Shown here: positions 47,494 through 59,209 of the stretch, in pieces
Position numbering within the stretch: the first letter of the stretch is position 1
Layout: each line of letters begins with the position of its first letter
Source: Halomonas heilongjiangensis
GTDB lineage: Bacteria > Pseudomonadota > Gammaproteobacteria > Pseudomonadales > Halomonadaceae
Reading direction: 5' to 3'
Assembly (NCBI RefSeq): GCF_002879645.1
Contig: NZ_PNRE01000036.1
Span: 59,302 to 123,301 of the forward strand
Length of the DNA stretch: 64,000 nt
Program-made: the position numbers and the translations under genes
The notes under the pieces: model-generated
What the model saw: the letters and a program-made list of their open reading frames with translations, nothing else
Database searches by the model: none
What the model was told of the DNA's origin: nothing

Positions 47494-50166
47494 TCAACTG
47501 GTCAGCGGATTGGGCTTGTTGGGATCGATGCCGTACTTCGCGATCGCCTCGCCCACCACCTTGCGGTCGAGTTCACCGCGGTCGGCCAGGGCCTTGAGCG
47601 CGGCCACGGTGACGAAGTAGCGATCGACCTCGAAGAAGTAACGCAGCTTCTCGCGGGTGTCGGAGCGGCCGTAACCGTCGGTCCCCAGCACATGGTAGTC
47701 GGTCGGCACCCAGGCTCGAACCTGATCGGCGAACAGTCGCATGTAGTCGGTGGACGCGATGGCCGGCCCCTGGCGGCCCTCCAGGCAGCGGGTGACATGC
47801 GGCTTGGCCGGCTCGGCGTCCGGATTCAGGAACGCCTCGCGCTCCAGACCCAACGCCTCGCGACGCAGCTCGTTGAAGCTGGTCACACTCCAGATGTCGG
47901 CACCCACACCCCAGTCGGAGGCGAGCAATTCGGCGGCCGCCTCGACTTCGCGCAGGATGGTGCCGGAGCCCATCAGCTGGACGCGCCCCTTGTCGCCCCG
48001 GGTCTCGCGCAGCAGGTACATGCCCTTGATGATGTCCTCGGCGGGCACCGTCTCGAGCGCGGGATGCTCGTAGTTCTCGTTCATCACCGCCAGGTAGTAG
48101 AAGCAGTTCTCCTTGTCGGCGAACATGCGCTTCAGGCCGTCCTGGACGATCACCGCGACCTCGTGGGCATAGGTCGGGTCGTAGCTGCGGCAGTTGGGGA
48201 TGGTCGACGCCTGGATATGGCTGTGGCCATCCTGATGCTGCAGGCCCTCGCCGTTGAGGGTGGTGCGACCGGCGGTGCCGCCGACCAGGAAGCCGCGCGC
48301 CTGCAGGTCGCCGGCGGCCCAGGCCAGGTCGCCGATGCGCTGGAAGCCGAACATCGAGTAGTAGATGTAGAACGGCAACAGCGTCAGGTTGTTGTTGCTG
48401 TAGGAGGTGGCCGCGGCGATCCACGCCGACATGGCACCCGCCTCGGAGATGCCCTCCTCGAGGATCTGGCCCTGCTTGTCCTCGCGGTAGAACATGATCT
48501 GGCCCTTGTCGACGGGCTCGTACTTCTGGCCTTCCGAGGTGTAGATCCCCAACTGACGGAACATGCCCTCCATGCCGAAGGTGCGGGCCTCGTCGGGGAT
48601 GATCGGCACCACCTGCTTGCCGATCTTCTTGTCCTTGACCAGGCCGTTGAGGATACGCACGAAGGCCATGGTGGTGGAGACCTCGCGGCCCTTGGAACCG
48701 CCGGTCTGGGAGGCGAAGATCTTGTCGTCGAGGTCGGGGATCGGCAGCGCCTCGAAGTCGCTGCGGCGCTGGGGCAGGTAGCCGCCCAGGCGCTCGCGCT
48801 GCAGGTGCATGTACTTGAGCTCCGGGGAGTCGTCCTCGGGCTTGTAGTACGGCACCTCCTTGAGCTGCTCGTCGGTCAGCGGAATGCCGAAGCGGTCGCG
48901 GAACTTGCGCAGCGCCTCGTATTCCATGGTCTTGACCTGGTGCGCCTCGTTGGCCGCCTCACCGTCACCGCCGCCCATGCCGTAGCCCTTGACGGTGTGC
49001 GCCAGGATCACGGTGGGCTTGCCGTTGCTGGTGTTGACCGCCTGCTGGTAGGCCGCATAGACCTTGAACGGGTCGTGTCCGCCGCGGTTGAGCTTCCAGA
49101 TGTCCTCGTCGGACATGTCCTTGACCAGCTCGGCGGTTTCCGGGTACTTGCCGAAGAAGTGCTCCCGGGTATAGGCACCGCCGTTGGCCTTGTAGTTCTG
49201 GTATTCGCCGTCGACCGCCTCGTCCATGCGCTTCTGCAGGATGCCCTTCTTGTCCTTCTCGAACAGCGGGTCCCACAGGCGGCCCCAGACCACCTTGAGC
49301 ACGTTCCAGCCGGCACCGCGGAACACGCCCTCGAGCTCGTCCATGATGCGCGAGTTGCCGCGTACCGGACCGTCGAGGCGCTGCAGGTTGCAGTTGATGA
49401 CGAAGATCAGGTTGTCGAGGTTCTCGCGGCCGGCCAGCGAGATGGCGCCCAGGGATTCCGGCTCGTCGCATTCGCCGTCGCCCATGAAGCACCAGATCTT
49501 GCGGTCCTGCATGTCCTTGAGCTCGCGGGAGTCAAGGTACTTCATCACGTGGGCCTGGTAGATCGCCTGGATGGGGCCGAGGCCCATGGAGACGGTGGGG
49601 AACTGCCAGAAGTCCGGCATCAGCCAGGGGTGCGGATAGGACGAGAGTCCATCGCCGTCGACTTCCTGGCGATACTTGTCCATCTGCTGCTCGGTCAGGC
49701 GACCTTCCAGGTAGGCACGGGCATAGACGCCCGGCGCCACATGGCCCTGGATATAGACCAGGTCACCCTCGAAATCGCCATTCGGGGCCCGGAAGAAGTG
49801 GTTGAAGCCCACGTCGTAGAGGGTGGCCGCCGACATGAAGCTGGCGATATGACCACCGAGGCCGGGGTTGGCCCGGTTGTTGCGAATCACCTGGGCGATG
49901 GCGTTGTAGCGGATCAGCGAGCGGATGCGCCGCTCCATGAAGAGATCGCCCGGCATCGGCGCCTCGCGGTGCACCGGAATGGTGTTGCGATGCGGGGTGG
50001 TCACCGAGAAGGGCACCTGCATGCCATCCCGGCGCAGGCGATCGGCCAGGCGGGTCAGCAGGTACTGGGCGCGTTCCTCGCCCTCGCGATCCAGCACCGA
50101 TTCCAGGGAATCCAACCATTCCGCGGACTCGATCGGATCGAGATCCTCTCTTGTCTCCAGACTCAT
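47494..50166 (-). CDS. aceE: Pyruvate dehydrogenase E1, homodimeric type
   Basis: 890-aa thiamine-diphosphate enzyme that decarboxylates pyruvate and acetylates the E2 lipoyl group. The TPP-binding motif starts at GDGECDEPE and extends to the NNL-type region LIFVINCNLQ; length matches E. coli AceE (887 aa). The start at 50166 (MSLETREDLD) has GGAGAG upstream; a 60-codon upstream extension has no resemblance to the family. First gene of aceEF. Confidence 0.98.
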   Translation of the reverse strand: MSLETREDLDPIESAEWLDSLESVLDREGEERAQYLLTRLADRLRRDGMQVPFSVTTPHRNTIPVHREAPMPGDLFMERRIRSLIRYNAIAQVIRNNRANPGLGGHIASFMSAATLYDVGFNHFFRAPNGDFEGDLVYIQGHVAPGVYARAYLEGRLTEQQMDKYRQEVDGDGLSSYPHPWLMPDFWQFPTVSMGLGPIQAIYQAHVMKYLDSRELKDMQDRKIWCFMGDGECDEPESLGAISLAGRENLDNLIFVINCNLQRLDGPVRGNSRIMDELEGVFRGAGWNVLKVVWGRLWDPLFEKDKKGILQKRMDEAVDGEYQNYKANGGAYTREHFFGKYPETAELVKDMSDEDIWKLNRGGHDPFKVYAAYQQAVNTSNGKPTVILAHTVKGYGMGGGDGEAANEAHQVKTMEYEALRKFRDRFGIPLTDEQLKEVPYYKPEDDSPELKYMHLQRERLGGYLPQRRSDFEALPIPDLDDKIFASQTGGSKGREVSTTMAFVRILNGLVKDKKIGKQVVPIIPDEARTFGMEGMFRQLGIYTSEGQKYEPVDKGQIMFYREDKQGQILEEGISEAGAMSAWIAAATSYSNNNLTLLPFYIYYSMFGFQRIGDLAWAAGDLQARGFLVGGTAGRTTLNGEGLQHQDGHSHIQASTIPNCRSYDPTYAHEVAVIVQDGLKRMFADKENCFYYLAVMNENYEHPALETVPAEDIIKGMYLLRETRGDKGRVQLMGSGTILREVEAAAELLASDWGVGADIWSVTSFNELRREALGLEREAFLNPDAEPAKPHVTRCLEGRQGPAIASTDYMRLFADQVRAWVPTDYHVLGTDGYGRSDTREKLRYFFEVDRYFVTVAALKALADRGELDRKVVGEAIAKYGIDPNKPNPLTS

Positions 50167-50538
50167 AGACGTCTCTCCGAATGACGATGGGGGTGTCGGT
50201 TGCCCCGCAACGCTGGGGCAGGGGTGCAATCTCTTTTGGAGATGCCGTGCACGCCGCATGTTGGGTGATGTAGTAGTTTTACAAGACGGCTCGGCATACC
50301 CGCCGCTGGTGCGGGAGAAGATACCGTAATCGTCCCGCCCTGCCAATTCAAGAAGAAATGGAAATATTTTTCACAAATAGAGCATTACGCCGCAACACAA
50401 GGGATTACGTGCGCGTCAAGACCACGATTTCGACCAAGGTCAAGGGCTTGTAACCGAACTACTGTATGAATCAAGCGTGCCATTCAGCGTGTTCGATCAT
50501 GCCCATCTTCCGTCCCGAACTGCGTAGTCTTTCCAACA
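50167..50538. other. Intergenic region upstream of aceE
   Basis: 372 nt without a visible gene. It contains the likely aceE promoter, a ~155-nt leader with hairpins TGCCCC/GGGGCA (about 50193-50213) and CCCGC/GCGGG, and an A+T-rich stretch around 50350-50390. I saw no clear PdhR operator (ATTGGT-N3-ACCAAT). Confidence 0.6.
50323..50351 (-). promoter_or_regulatory. Probable aceEF promoter
   Basis: Minus-strand TTGAAT (50346-50351), 17-bp spacer, TACGGT (50323-50328), placing the start near 50315 and a leader of about 150 nt. Confidence 0.5.
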
Positions 50539-52056
<1,518 letters not shown>

Positions 52057-52058
52057 CC

Positions 52059-52595
52059 TCAGGTCTCCACGGCGACCAGGGATTTCTCCAGGCGGTGACG
52101 GCACAGCCGCTCACCGCCGCGCTCCACCCACTCCTCACCGAGATCCCGCCAGCCCCGGCGCATCAATCCGCCGGCCAGTACCAGGCTGGCCTCGATGCGG
52201 GCCCGCCCCACCCCGTGTTCGAGCAGCAAGCGTTCGGCATGCACCAGCAGGGTCGAGCCGATGCCGCGACGGGCCAGCGACGGCCAGACATAGAGCGTCT
52301 CGATGCGCCCCCGGGGAATATCGAGCTCGAGAAACCCGACGCAGCGACCGTCACAGGTCGCCACCAGGGTGGTGAAGAGCGCCTGACGCGCCGCCCAGGC
52401 GCAGGCTTCTCGCGGCAATGCCGCCGCCCAGGCCTTGCGCTCGGCCAGACCGTAATGGGCCATGGCCCCCTGCATCACGGCGTGATGGAAGACCTCGGCC
52501 TGGTCGGCGGCGTCCCGCGCCAGGGCGCCACGGTAGAGGATCCGCGGTGCCCGCCCGGCACCCGCTGCCCCGGGCTCGGTGATGCTCTGGCTCAT
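52059..52595 (-). CDS. GNAT family N-acetyltransferase
   Basis: 178-aa acetyltransferase fold. The acetyl-CoA binding motif A is visible as IETLYVWPSLARRGIGSTLL, with Q/RxxGxG/A as RRGIGS. The N-terminal ~20 residues are low complexity and may not belong to the fold. Substrate unknown; position beside trmO and nadC does not help. Confidence 0.85.
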   Translation of the reverse strand: MSQSITEPGAAGAGRAPRILYRGALARDAADQAEVFHHAVMQGAMAHYGLAERKAWAAALPREACAWAARQALFTTLVATCDGRCVGFLELDIPRGRIETLYVWPSLARRGIGSTLLVHAERLLLEHGVGRARIEASLVLAGGLMRRGWRDLGEEWVERGGERLCRHRLEKSLVAVET

Positions 52596-52725
52596 GGTGT
52601 CTGCCCTGCGACTGGGTCGGTGATGGAGGAGGCCGTATCCGCCACCCCAGGCGGCAGCCTACACAAGGCGAGCGTCGCGGCCAATCCCCCTCGCCCCGAC
52701 GCCGGCGAGCCGGCATAATCGCCCC

Positions 52726-53475
52726 ATGACCCGTACGCTCCCCTCCCCCGCCCCATCAGGCTTCGCGATGACCCCGATCGGCGTCATCGAGAGCGACTAT
52801 CCGGACAAGTTCGGCATTCCCCGCCAGCCGGGGCTGGCCCCGGCCGCCCGCGCCAGCCTGGTGCTGACGCCGCCCTACGACGACCCGCTGGCGGTGAGGG
52901 GCCTGGACACGTTCAGCCACCTCTGGCTCAGCTTCGTCTTCCATCTCAGTCCCGCACAGGCCGCCCCCGAGGACTGGTCCCCCCTGGTACGCCCCCCGCG
53001 GCTCGGCGGCAATGCCCGGGTCGGGGTGTTCGCCAGCCGCAGCACCCACCGCCCCAATCGCCTGGGGCTCTCGCTGGTGGAACTCCTCGAGATCGACACC
53101 CGCCGCGGGGTACGCCTGGTGCTGGGTGGGTGCGACCTGGTCAGCGGCACCCCGATACTCGACATCAAGCCCTACCTGCCCTGGGCGGAAGCCCGCCCCG
53201 AGGCCCGCGCCGGCTTCGCCCCCGAGGCCCCGCCCCTGCTGCCGGTGACCCTCGCACCCGAGGTCGAGACGACCCTGGCCGAGCGCGCCGACGGCGATTC
53301 GCTGCGCGAGCTGATCCACCAGGTACTGGCCCAGGACCCGCGGCCCGCCTACCGCAACGGGGCAGAGGAGCGGATCTACGGGGTGCGGCTGCGCGACGTG
53401 GATGTGCGCTTTCGTGCCGAGGCCGATCCGGCTGGAGACATCCGACTACGGGTCGTGGAGATCGTCCCGGCATGA
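52726..53475 (+). CDS. trmO: tRNA (N6-threonylcarbamoyladenosine(37)-N6)-methyltransferase TrmO
   Basis: 249-aa TsaA/TrmO (YaeB) family protein that uses SAM to methylate t6A37 in threonine tRNA. MTPIGVIESDYPDKFGIPRQ, FSHLWLSFVFH, GVFASRSTHRPNRLGLS and LDIKPYLPW are the conserved blocks. Length is near E. coli TrmO (235 aa). The true start may be the ATG at residue 15. Confidence 0.93.
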   Translation: MTRTLPSPAPSGFAMTPIGVIESDYPDKFGIPRQPGLAPAARASLVLTPPYDDPLAVRGLDTFSHLWLSFVFHLSPAQAAPEDWSPLVRPPRLGGNARVGVFASRSTHRPNRLGLSLVELLEIDTRRGVRLVLGGCDLVSGTPILDIKPYLPWAEARPEARAGFAPEAPPLLPVTLAPEVETTLAERADGDSLRELIHQVLAQDPRPAYRNGAEERIYGVRLRDVDVRFRAEADPAGDIRLRVVEIVPA

Positions 53476-53490
53476 ACCGCCCCGAAACGA

Positions 53491-53515
53491 CGAAGGGCCC
53501 GGCTGGGGCCCTTCG
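53491..53515. terminator. Convergent terminator between trmO and purC
   Basis: Perfect 10-bp stem CGAAGGGCCC/GGGCCCTTCG, 5-nt loop. On the minus strand it is followed by TCGTTTCG, which suits purC. Confidence 0.75.
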
Positions 53516-53535
53516 CGTCGAGACGAGAGACGAGA

Positions 53536-54249
53536 TCAGCCAAAATCGACGCCGATGCGGCGCCCCACCTCCTCGTAGGCCTCGATCACGCCCCCCAGCC
53601 CCTGGCGGAAGCGGTCCTTGTCCATCTTGTTGCGCGTCTTGGCGTCCCACAAGCGGCAGCCGTCCGGCGAGAACTCGTCGCCCAGCACGATCTCGCCCTT
53701 GAACAGGCCGAACTCCAGCTTGTAGTCGACGAGCAGCAGGCCGCCCTCGGCGAACAGCGCCTTGAGCACCTCGTTGACCCTGAAGGTCAGCGCCTTCATC
53801 TCGGCCAGCTGCTCGGGCGTGGCCCAGCCGAAGGTCTCGGCCAGCGACTCGTTGATCATCGGGTCGTGGAGGGCGTCGTTCTTGAGGAACAGCTCGAAGG
53901 TGGGTGGGGTGAGCTCCTGGCCCTCCGCCACGCCGAGGCGCTTGACCAGGCCGCCGGCGGCGATGTTGCGCACCACGCACTCCACCGGGATCATCTCGAG
54001 CTTCTTGACCAGGCTCTCGGTGTCGGAGAGCAGGCCGTCGAAATGGGTGGGAATGCCGGCCGCCTGGAGCCTGCCCATGATGAAGGCATTGAACCTGTTG
54101 TTGACCATCCCCTTGCGTGCCAGCGACTCCATGCGTTCGCCGTCGAAAGCGCTGGTGTCGTCGCGGAAGTGCAGGACCAGGCGGTCCGGGTCGTCGGTGG
54201 CGAAGACCGACTTGGCCTTGCCGGCGTAGAGTTCTTGGCGCTTTTCCAT
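53536..54249 (-). CDS. purC: Phosphoribosylaminoimidazole-succinocarboxamide synthase
   Basis: 237-aa SAICAR synthetase that joins aspartate to CAIR in purine synthesis. [36 protein letters not shown] and VDYKLEFG are family motifs; length equals E. coli PurC (237 aa). Start at 54249 with GGAGG upstream. Last gene of dapA-bamC-MBL-purC; in E. coli the order is dapA-bamC-...-purC as well. Confidence 0.97.
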   Translation of the reverse strand: MEKRQELYAGKAKSVFATDDPDRLVLHFRDDTSAFDGERMESLARKGMVNNRFNAFIMGRLQAAGIPTHFDGLLSDTESLVKKLEMIPVECVVRNIAAGGLVKRLGVAEGQELTPPTFELFLKNDALHDPMINESLAETFGWATPEQLAEMKALTFRVNEVLKALFAEGGLLLVDYKLEFGLFKGEIVLGDEFSPDGCRLWDAKTRNKMDKDRFRQGLGGVIEAYEEVGRRIGVDFG

Positions 54250-54290
54250 GGGAGCCTCCACAGGCTGCGAATACGAGAGAGTATGGGAAA

Positions 54291-55094
54291 TCAGCCGATG
54301 GCCTGCCACGCCAGGCCGGTGTCCTGGGCGGCGATCATCAGCCGTGATTCGTCGCCGTCGAGCAGCGGCACCAGGGCCTCCAGCGCCAGCTCGGGGCGGT
54401 TGTTGTGTTCGGAGAGGTGCGAGCAGACGATGCGCTGCAAGCGATCGAGCCCCAGCCGTGCCAGCAGCGCCGCTGCCTGGGCGTTGGCCAGGTGGCCCCA
54501 GTCGCCGCCCACCCGCCGCTTGAGTCGCGGCGGGTAGGGGCCCTCGGCGAGCATGCGCACATCGTGGTTGCACTCCAGCACCAGGGCGTCGCAGCCGGCG
54601 AAGGCCCTGGCCACATGGTCGGTGGGGTGGCCCAGGTCGGTGAGCACGCCGAGGCTACGCCCCCCGGCATGGAAACGGAACTGCACCGGTTCGCGGGCGT
54701 CGTGGGGCACGGTGACCGGGTCGATGGTGAGTCCCTCGATGGCGAAGCGGGCCTGGGGGGTGACCCAGTGGTGATCGGGCAACTCGCCGAGGCGCCCCGA
54801 GCTCCAGGTACCGGGGGTCAGGTAGACCGGCACCCCGTGGCGGCGAGCCAGGGGGCCCACCCCCCGCACGTGGTCACCATGCTCGTGGGTCACCAGCACC
54901 GCGTCGAGCTGGCGCGGATGCAGGCCGAAGCCGGCCAGCCGGCGCTCGGTCTCGCGCAGCCCAAAGCCGCAGTCGACCAACAGGTGGGTCTCGCCGTCGC
55001 TGACCAGGGTCGCGTTGCCCTTGCTGCCGCTGCCCAGCGAGGCGAAGCGCAGCGTACCGGCGGGTGGGCGTGACTCGGCCACCCGGGTCTCCAT
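54291..55094 (-). CDS. MBL-fold hydrolase, YycJ/WalJ-like
   Basis: 267-aa metallo-beta-lactamase fold protein. [13 protein letters not shown] and the metal motif THEHGDH are as in the YycJ group, which has 5'-3' exonuclease activity in Bacillus relatives; LECNHD and CSHLSEHNN supply later ligands. It overlaps the bamC stop by 1 nt and precedes purC, so it is part of the dapA operon, a position also occupied by such genes in Pseudomonas. Confidence 0.9.
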   Translation of the reverse strand: METRVAESRPPAGTLRFASLGSGSKGNATLVSDGETHLLVDCGFGLRETERRLAGFGLHPRQLDAVLVTHEHGDHVRGVGPLARRHGVPVYLTPGTWSSGRLGELPDHHWVTPQARFAIEGLTIDPVTVPHDAREPVQFRFHAGGRSLGVLTDLGHPTDHVARAFAGCDALVLECNHDVRMLAEGPYPPRLKRRVGGDWGHLANAQAAALLARLGLDRLQRIVCSHLSEHNNRPELALEALVPLLDGDESRLMIAAQDTGLAWQAIG

Positions 55095-56062
55095 CAGCGC
55101 AGTAGGCCCGACACCCGCTCGAGCAGCTCGCGCTGATCCTCGGGGGTGAAGGCGCGCTCGCTGGCGTTCACGGCCCGCAGCACGGTCTGCTCGGTGCCGG
55201 CGGACTCCAGCACCAGGCGGATCTGTTGGGACATCTGTCGCACATCGGGGCTGAAGATGACCTGCAGCGGGTTACGATCGCGCTCGCTTTGGGTCATGTA
55301 GCTGATCAGGAAGTCGTGGGCGGCGGGATCGCTGTCGAGCAGCTCACGGCGCTCCTCCACGGTGAAGTCCTGTTGCAGCTGGTGGCTGAGTTCGGCCCAG
55401 GTGCGATCGACATCCAGCGGAATGGCCACCACCCAGTCGTCGCCCCGCTGCTCGAGGCGCAGGCGCTCCTCACCGGCCAGGCGCTGGGCGGCCAGCGACG
55501 AGGAGCTTGCCGAGGCGCTGCGTGCAGCGAAGTACTGCTCCATCTCCTCGAGACAGGCCGACACCGGACGCCCGCCCTGGTCGCAGCGCACCTCGCTGTC
55601 ACCCGCACGCAACCCCTGGCGTACGCTGAGGCGCGCCTGGGAGGTCTCGATCACGCCACGCGAGGAATCGCTGGCGGTCACCTGCAGGCCACGGGTACGG
55701 GCGAAGTCCTCGAGCTGGGGCCAGACCGTGCCGGGATCGGCGCCGACCACCAGCCAGCTGTCGCGGCCGATGCTGCGACGCTCGACGAAATCACGCTCGG
55801 CGGCACGCCCGGCCGCCAACGGCTGGGGACTCGGCGCGCGGAAGCGGTCTTCCGATGTCCGGAAATCGCCCGCCGCTTCGGGTACCGGCATGGCATCCCG
55901 ATAACGGTTGGGGTTGCGGGTGTCGGGCAGGACCAGCGGCGAGCTGCCGCTGGCGTCCGCGTAGTCGATGTTGCGGTCGTGGTAGTAGCCGTCGCGGGCA
56001 CAACCGGCCGTGGCCAGGGCGATGGCCGCCACCAGCGGCATCCATTTCAGCGCAGAGTTCAT
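55094..56062 (-). CDS. bamC: Outer membrane assembly lipoprotein BamC
   Basis: 322-aa lipoprotein of the BAM complex. The signal peptide ends in the lipobox LATAGC (cysteine near residue 21), followed by an unstructured segment (YADASGSSPLVLPDTRNPNR) and two helix-grip domains. Length is close to E. coli BamC/NlpB (344 aa). Start at 56062 with AAGGTGGA upstream. 48 nt after dapA, as in E. coli. Confidence 0.9.
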   Translation of the reverse strand: MNSALKWMPLVAAIALATAGCARDGYYHDRNIDYADASGSSPLVLPDTRNPNRYRDAMPVPEAAGDFRTSEDRFRAPSPQPLAAGRAAERDFVERRSIGRDSWLVVGADPGTVWPQLEDFARTRGLQVTASDSSRGVIETSQARLSVRQGLRAGDSEVRCDQGGRPVSACLEEMEQYFAARSASASSSSLAAQRLAGEERLRLEQRGDDWVVAIPLDVDRTWAELSHQLQQDFTVEERRELLDSDPAAHDFLISYMTQSERDRNPLQVIFSPDVRQMSQQIRLVLESAGTEQTVLRAVNASERAFTPEDQRELLERVSGLLR

Positions 56063-56110
56063 GCGTCCACCTTGCATCAGGTTGTCCAGGTTCCGGCGCC
56101 CGAGCGCCGG

Positions 56111-56995
56111 TCAGTCGTCGATCAGGCCGGCCAGTTGCAGGGCCTCGCCGATGGTGGAGTGATACTTCTCGGACAGCCATGTCAGGGGCAGACGGATGCC
56201 GGGCTCGATCAGGCCCATGCGGTGCAGCGCCCACTTGACGGGGATGGGGTTCGACTCGATGCCGAGGTTGGTGTGCAGGGGCATCAACCGGGTGTTGATC
56301 TGGTGCGCCTTGTCGGCGTCACCGGCCACGGCCGCGGCACACAGCTCGTGCATCGCCCGGGGCGCGACGTTGGCGGTCACCGAGATGTCGCCATGGCCAC
56401 CCATCAGCATGAAGTCGCAGGCCGTCCCGTCGTCGCCGGAGTAGAGCATGAAGTCGCTGCCCTTGAGACGGGCGATCAGGTCCTCGGCCCGCTCCAGGTT
56501 GCCGGTGGCATCCTTGAGCCCGATGATGTTGTCGACCTCGGCCAGGCGCAGCACCGTCTCGTTGTAGAGATCGGAACAGGTACGCCCCGGCACGTTGTAG
56601 AGAATCACCGGTAGCTTGCTGCCCTCGGCCACCGCCTTGAAGTGCTGGTAGAGGCCTTCCTGGGTCGGCTTGTTGTAGTAGGGACACACCGACAGGCAGT
56701 AGTCGGCCCCCACCTCGCCGGCGTAGCGGGCCAGCTCGACGGCCTCGGAGGTAGCGTTGGCCCCGGTACCGGCGATCACCGGTATGCGCCCGTCGACCTC
56801 CTCCACCACGGCACGAATCACATCGAAGTGCTCGGCGAAGGACATGGTGGTGGGCTCGCCGGTGGTGCCGGCGGCGACGATGCCGTCGGTGCCGTTCTCG
56901 AGGTGGAAGTTCACCAGGCGGCGCAGCGCCTCCCAATCGATGTCGCCATTGACCTTCATCGGCGTCGCCAGGGCGACGATACTGCCAGTGATCAT
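56111..56995 (-). CDS. dapA: 4-hydroxy-tetrahydrodipicolinate synthase
   Basis: 294-aa class I aldolase that condenses pyruvate with aspartate semialdehyde, first step of lysine and diaminopimelate synthesis. [21 protein letters not shown] (tyrosine of the catalytic triad), LYNVPGRT and the Schiff-base lysine in GLKDATGN are visible. Length equals E. coli DapA (292 aa). Start at 56995 (MITGSIVAL). First gene of a four-gene operon. Confidence 0.98.
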   Translation of the reverse strand: MITGSIVALATPMKVNGDIDWEALRRLVNFHLENGTDGIVAAGTTGEPTTMSFAEHFDVIRAVVEEVDGRIPVIAGTGANATSEAVELARYAGEVGADYCLSVCPYYNKPTQEGLYQHFKAVAEGSKLPVILYNVPGRTCSDLYNETVLRLAEVDNIIGLKDATGNLERAEDLIARLKGSDFMLYSGDDGTACDFMLMGGHGDISVTANVAPRAMHELCAAAVAGDADKAHQINTRLMPLHTNLGIESNPIPVKWALHRMGLIEPGIRLPLTWLSEKYHSTIGEALQLAGLIDD

Positions 56996-57200
56996 CCTCA
57001 CATTCCTCTCGATGCAACTACGCGATACGACTGCTGCGTCTGCCCCCGAATGCGGGGACACACCTCGGACAATGGCACCAACGCCAGGGGGTAGATGGTA
57101 CTCAGGCGATCAAAGCCTGTACAGCACGGGCAGGCGAGACTTTACAGCACGGCCGCGGTTGCGTGTAATCGGGAGCCCCCATCGGCAGTAGGAGCCTTCC

Positions 57201-57677
57201 ATGAGCATCAGCATCGGCCAGCCCGTGCCCGACTTCACCGCCAGCGCCACCGGCGACACCCGCGTGAGCCTCGCCGACTTGCAGGGCCGGCAGGTGGTGG
57301 TCTACTTCTATCCCAAGGCCAGCACCCCCGGCTGCACCACCGAGGGCGGCGACTTCCGCGACCGCAAGGACGCCTTCGATGCCGCCAACACCGTGATCCT
57401 CGGCGTCTCCCGCGACGGCCTCCGCGCCCAGGAGAACTTCAAGGCCAAGCAGGGCTTCAACTTCGAGCTGATCTCCGACAAGGACGAAACCGTCTGCCGG
57501 CTGTTCGAGGTCATCAAGCTCAAGAAGCTCTACGGCAAGGAACACCTCGGCATCGAGCGCAGCACCTTCCTGATCGATGCCGAGGGCAGGCTCGCCCGGG
57601 AGTGGCGCGGGGTCAAGGTACCCGGCCACGCCGAGGAGGTACTCGACGCCGCCAGGGAGCTGCACGCCGCCTCATGA
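57201..57677 (+). CDS. bcp: Thioredoxin-dependent thiol peroxidase Bcp (peroxiredoxin Q)
   Basis: 158-aa peroxiredoxin. The peroxidatic cysteine is in [18 protein letters not shown] near residue 46. The resolving cysteine 5 residues later in E. coli Bcp is absent (EGGD here); the only other cysteine is in ETVCRLF, so a 1-Cys mechanism or a distant resolving residue is implied. Length matches the family (156 aa). Confidence 0.95.
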   Translation: MSISIGQPVPDFTASATGDTRVSLADLQGRQVVVYFYPKASTPGCTTEGGDFRDRKDAFDAANTVILGVSRDGLRAQENFKAKQGFNFELISDKDETVCRLFEVIKLKKLYGKEHLGIERSTFLIDAEGRLAREWRGVKVPGHAEEVLDAARELHAAS

Positions 57678-57686
57678 GCTCCCCCG

Positions 57687-57705
57687 CCGCCCGCACGCCG
57701 GGCGG
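57687..57705. terminator. Convergent hairpin between bcp and perM
   Basis: Perfect 7-bp stem CCGCCCG/CGGGCGG with a 5-nt loop in a 34-nt convergent gap. No T-run, so termination efficiency is uncertain. Confidence 0.5.
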
Positions 57706-57711
57706 TGATGC

Positions 57712-58812
57712 TCACTCCTCGGCCAGCGTCTCTACCACCTCATTCTTCTTTCGGCGCTGGATGCCCCGCGGCCAGGCGTAGACCAGCGCCTTGAGCAGGG
57801 TCGCCAGCGGAATGGCGAAGAAGATCCCCCAGAAGCCCCAGATCCCGCCGAAGAACAGCACCGCCACGATGATCGACACCGGATGCAGGTTGACCGCCTC
57901 GGAGAACAGGACCGGCACCAGCACGTTGCCATCCAGCGCCTGGATGATGCCGTAGGCGATCACCACGTAGAGGAACTGGTCGGTCATGCCGAAGTGGAAG
58001 CCGGCCACCGCCGCCACCGGCAGGGTCGCCACGGCCGCGCCGATATAGGGCACCAGCACCGAGAACCCCACCAGCACTGCCAGCAGCGCCGAATAGGGCA
58101 GGCCGAAGTAGGCGAAGGTCAGGAAGGCAACGGTGCCGACGATGATGATCTCGATGAACTTGCCGCGCACGTAGTTGGCGATCTGGTCGTCCATCTCCTG
58201 CCAGATCCGCGTCATCAGGGTGCGATTCTGGGGAAGCAGCGAGAGGGTGAAGCCCACCAGGGTGTCGCGATCCTTGAGCATGAAGAATACCAGGATCGGC
58301 ACCAGCACCAGGTAGATGATCAGCGCCAGGACGTTGCCCAGCGAGGCCAACGACAGCGTCAGGGCACGCTGGCCGAACTGGGTCATCTCGCGCCCGGCCA
58401 CACCGATCCAGTTCTGTATCTGGTCCGGCGTCACCAGGTTGGGGTAGCGCTCCTGCAGGTCATCCAGCAACTGCTGGCCGCTGGCGAACATGCGTGGCGT
58501 CTCCTGCACCAGGCCGACGAGCTGGTTCCAGATCAACGGCAGGAGAATGAAGGCCAGCGCCAGCAGCATGCCGAGGAAGCCGAGGAACACCAGGATCACC
58601 GCCAGCAGGTGCGGCACTCCATGACGCTCCAGCCAGCTCACCGCCCCCTGCAACAGGAAGGCGATCACCAGGGCGGTGAAGAACGGCGCCAGCATCCGTC
58701 CGAGCCAGATCACCACGGCGAATCCCAGCACCAGCACCACCAGCAGGATCACCGCCTCCTCGTCGGAGAAGTAGTGGTCGATCCAACTCTTGAAGACGGC
58801 ACGCAGGGTCAT
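57712..58812 (-). CDS. perM: AI-2E family transporter, PerM-like
   Basis: 366-aa membrane protein with about eight helices and the family's FVPYIG-like block (here GFSVLVPYIGAAVATLPVA) and QALDGNVLVPVLFSEAVNLHP. Members include YhhQ/TqsA exporters and Na+/H+ antiporters; the substrate of PerM is unknown. In E. coli perM also neighbours bepA. It overlaps the TusA-like gene upstream by ATGA. Confidence 0.9.
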   Translation of the reverse strand: MTLRAVFKSWIDHYFSDEEAVILLVVLVLGFAVVIWLGRMLAPFFTALVIAFLLQGAVSWLERHGVPHLLAVILVFLGFLGMLLALAFILLPLIWNQLVGLVQETPRMFASGQQLLDDLQERYPNLVTPDQIQNWIGVAGREMTQFGQRALTLSLASLGNVLALIIYLVLVPILVFFMLKDRDTLVGFTLSLLPQNRTLMTRIWQEMDDQIANYVRGKFIEIIIVGTVAFLTFAYFGLPYSALLAVLVGFSVLVPYIGAAVATLPVAAVAGFHFGMTDQFLYVVIAYGIIQALDGNVLVPVLFSEAVNLHPVSIIVAVLFFGGIWGFWGIFFAIPLATLLKALVYAWPRGIQRRKKNEVVETLAEE

Positions 58813-59057
58813 GAGGCAGGCTCCCCGCCCTTGCGAATCCAGTAGTGGAAGACGTCGCCGCGCTCTTCCCTGGCTGGCATCTCGTGGACGCTCTGCGCGA
58901 TGAAGGTCTCGAAGTCACGCCAGGAGCCGGCATCGGTGGCCATCACCTCGAGCAGTTGGCCAGGCGCGAGGCGCGCCAACGCCTGCTTGGCCTTGAGCAG
59001 TGGCAGGGGGCAGGGAAGACCGCGGGCATCGAGCACGTCATCGGGTTGCACAGCCAT
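58809..59057 (-). CDS. TusA/SirA family sulfurtransferase-like protein
   Basis: 82-aa protein with the DARGLPCPLPLLKAKQAL motif; its cysteine in CPLP is the sulfur-carrying residue of TusA. The rest, including a longer C-terminus than E. coli TusA, points to the YedF/SirA-like branch beside perM and bepA. Role is a sulfur relay protein by family; the acceptor is unknown. Confidence 0.9.
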   Translation of the reverse strand: MAVQPDDVLDARGLPCPLPLLKAKQALARLAPGQLLEVMATDAGSWRDFETFIAQSVHEMPAREERGDVFHYWIRKGGEPAS

Positions 59058-59209
59058 GTTGTCTCCCGGGAGAATGCGTTCAGGGCATGCCGGGCGCCAG
59101 GCACGCGCCGCTCGACATGAAAACCCTTGAGATTTAAAGGCACTTTACAGGCCGAATCAATGTCGGAGGGAAACTCCCGCCGTCTGCCCTGCCGCAAAAG
59201 AGGATGGCC

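Noticed and set aside
50167-50346. 60-codon N-terminal extension of AceE
   Set aside because: A good ribosome-binding site and the family N-terminus mark the start at 50166, and the proposed promoter lies within the extension.
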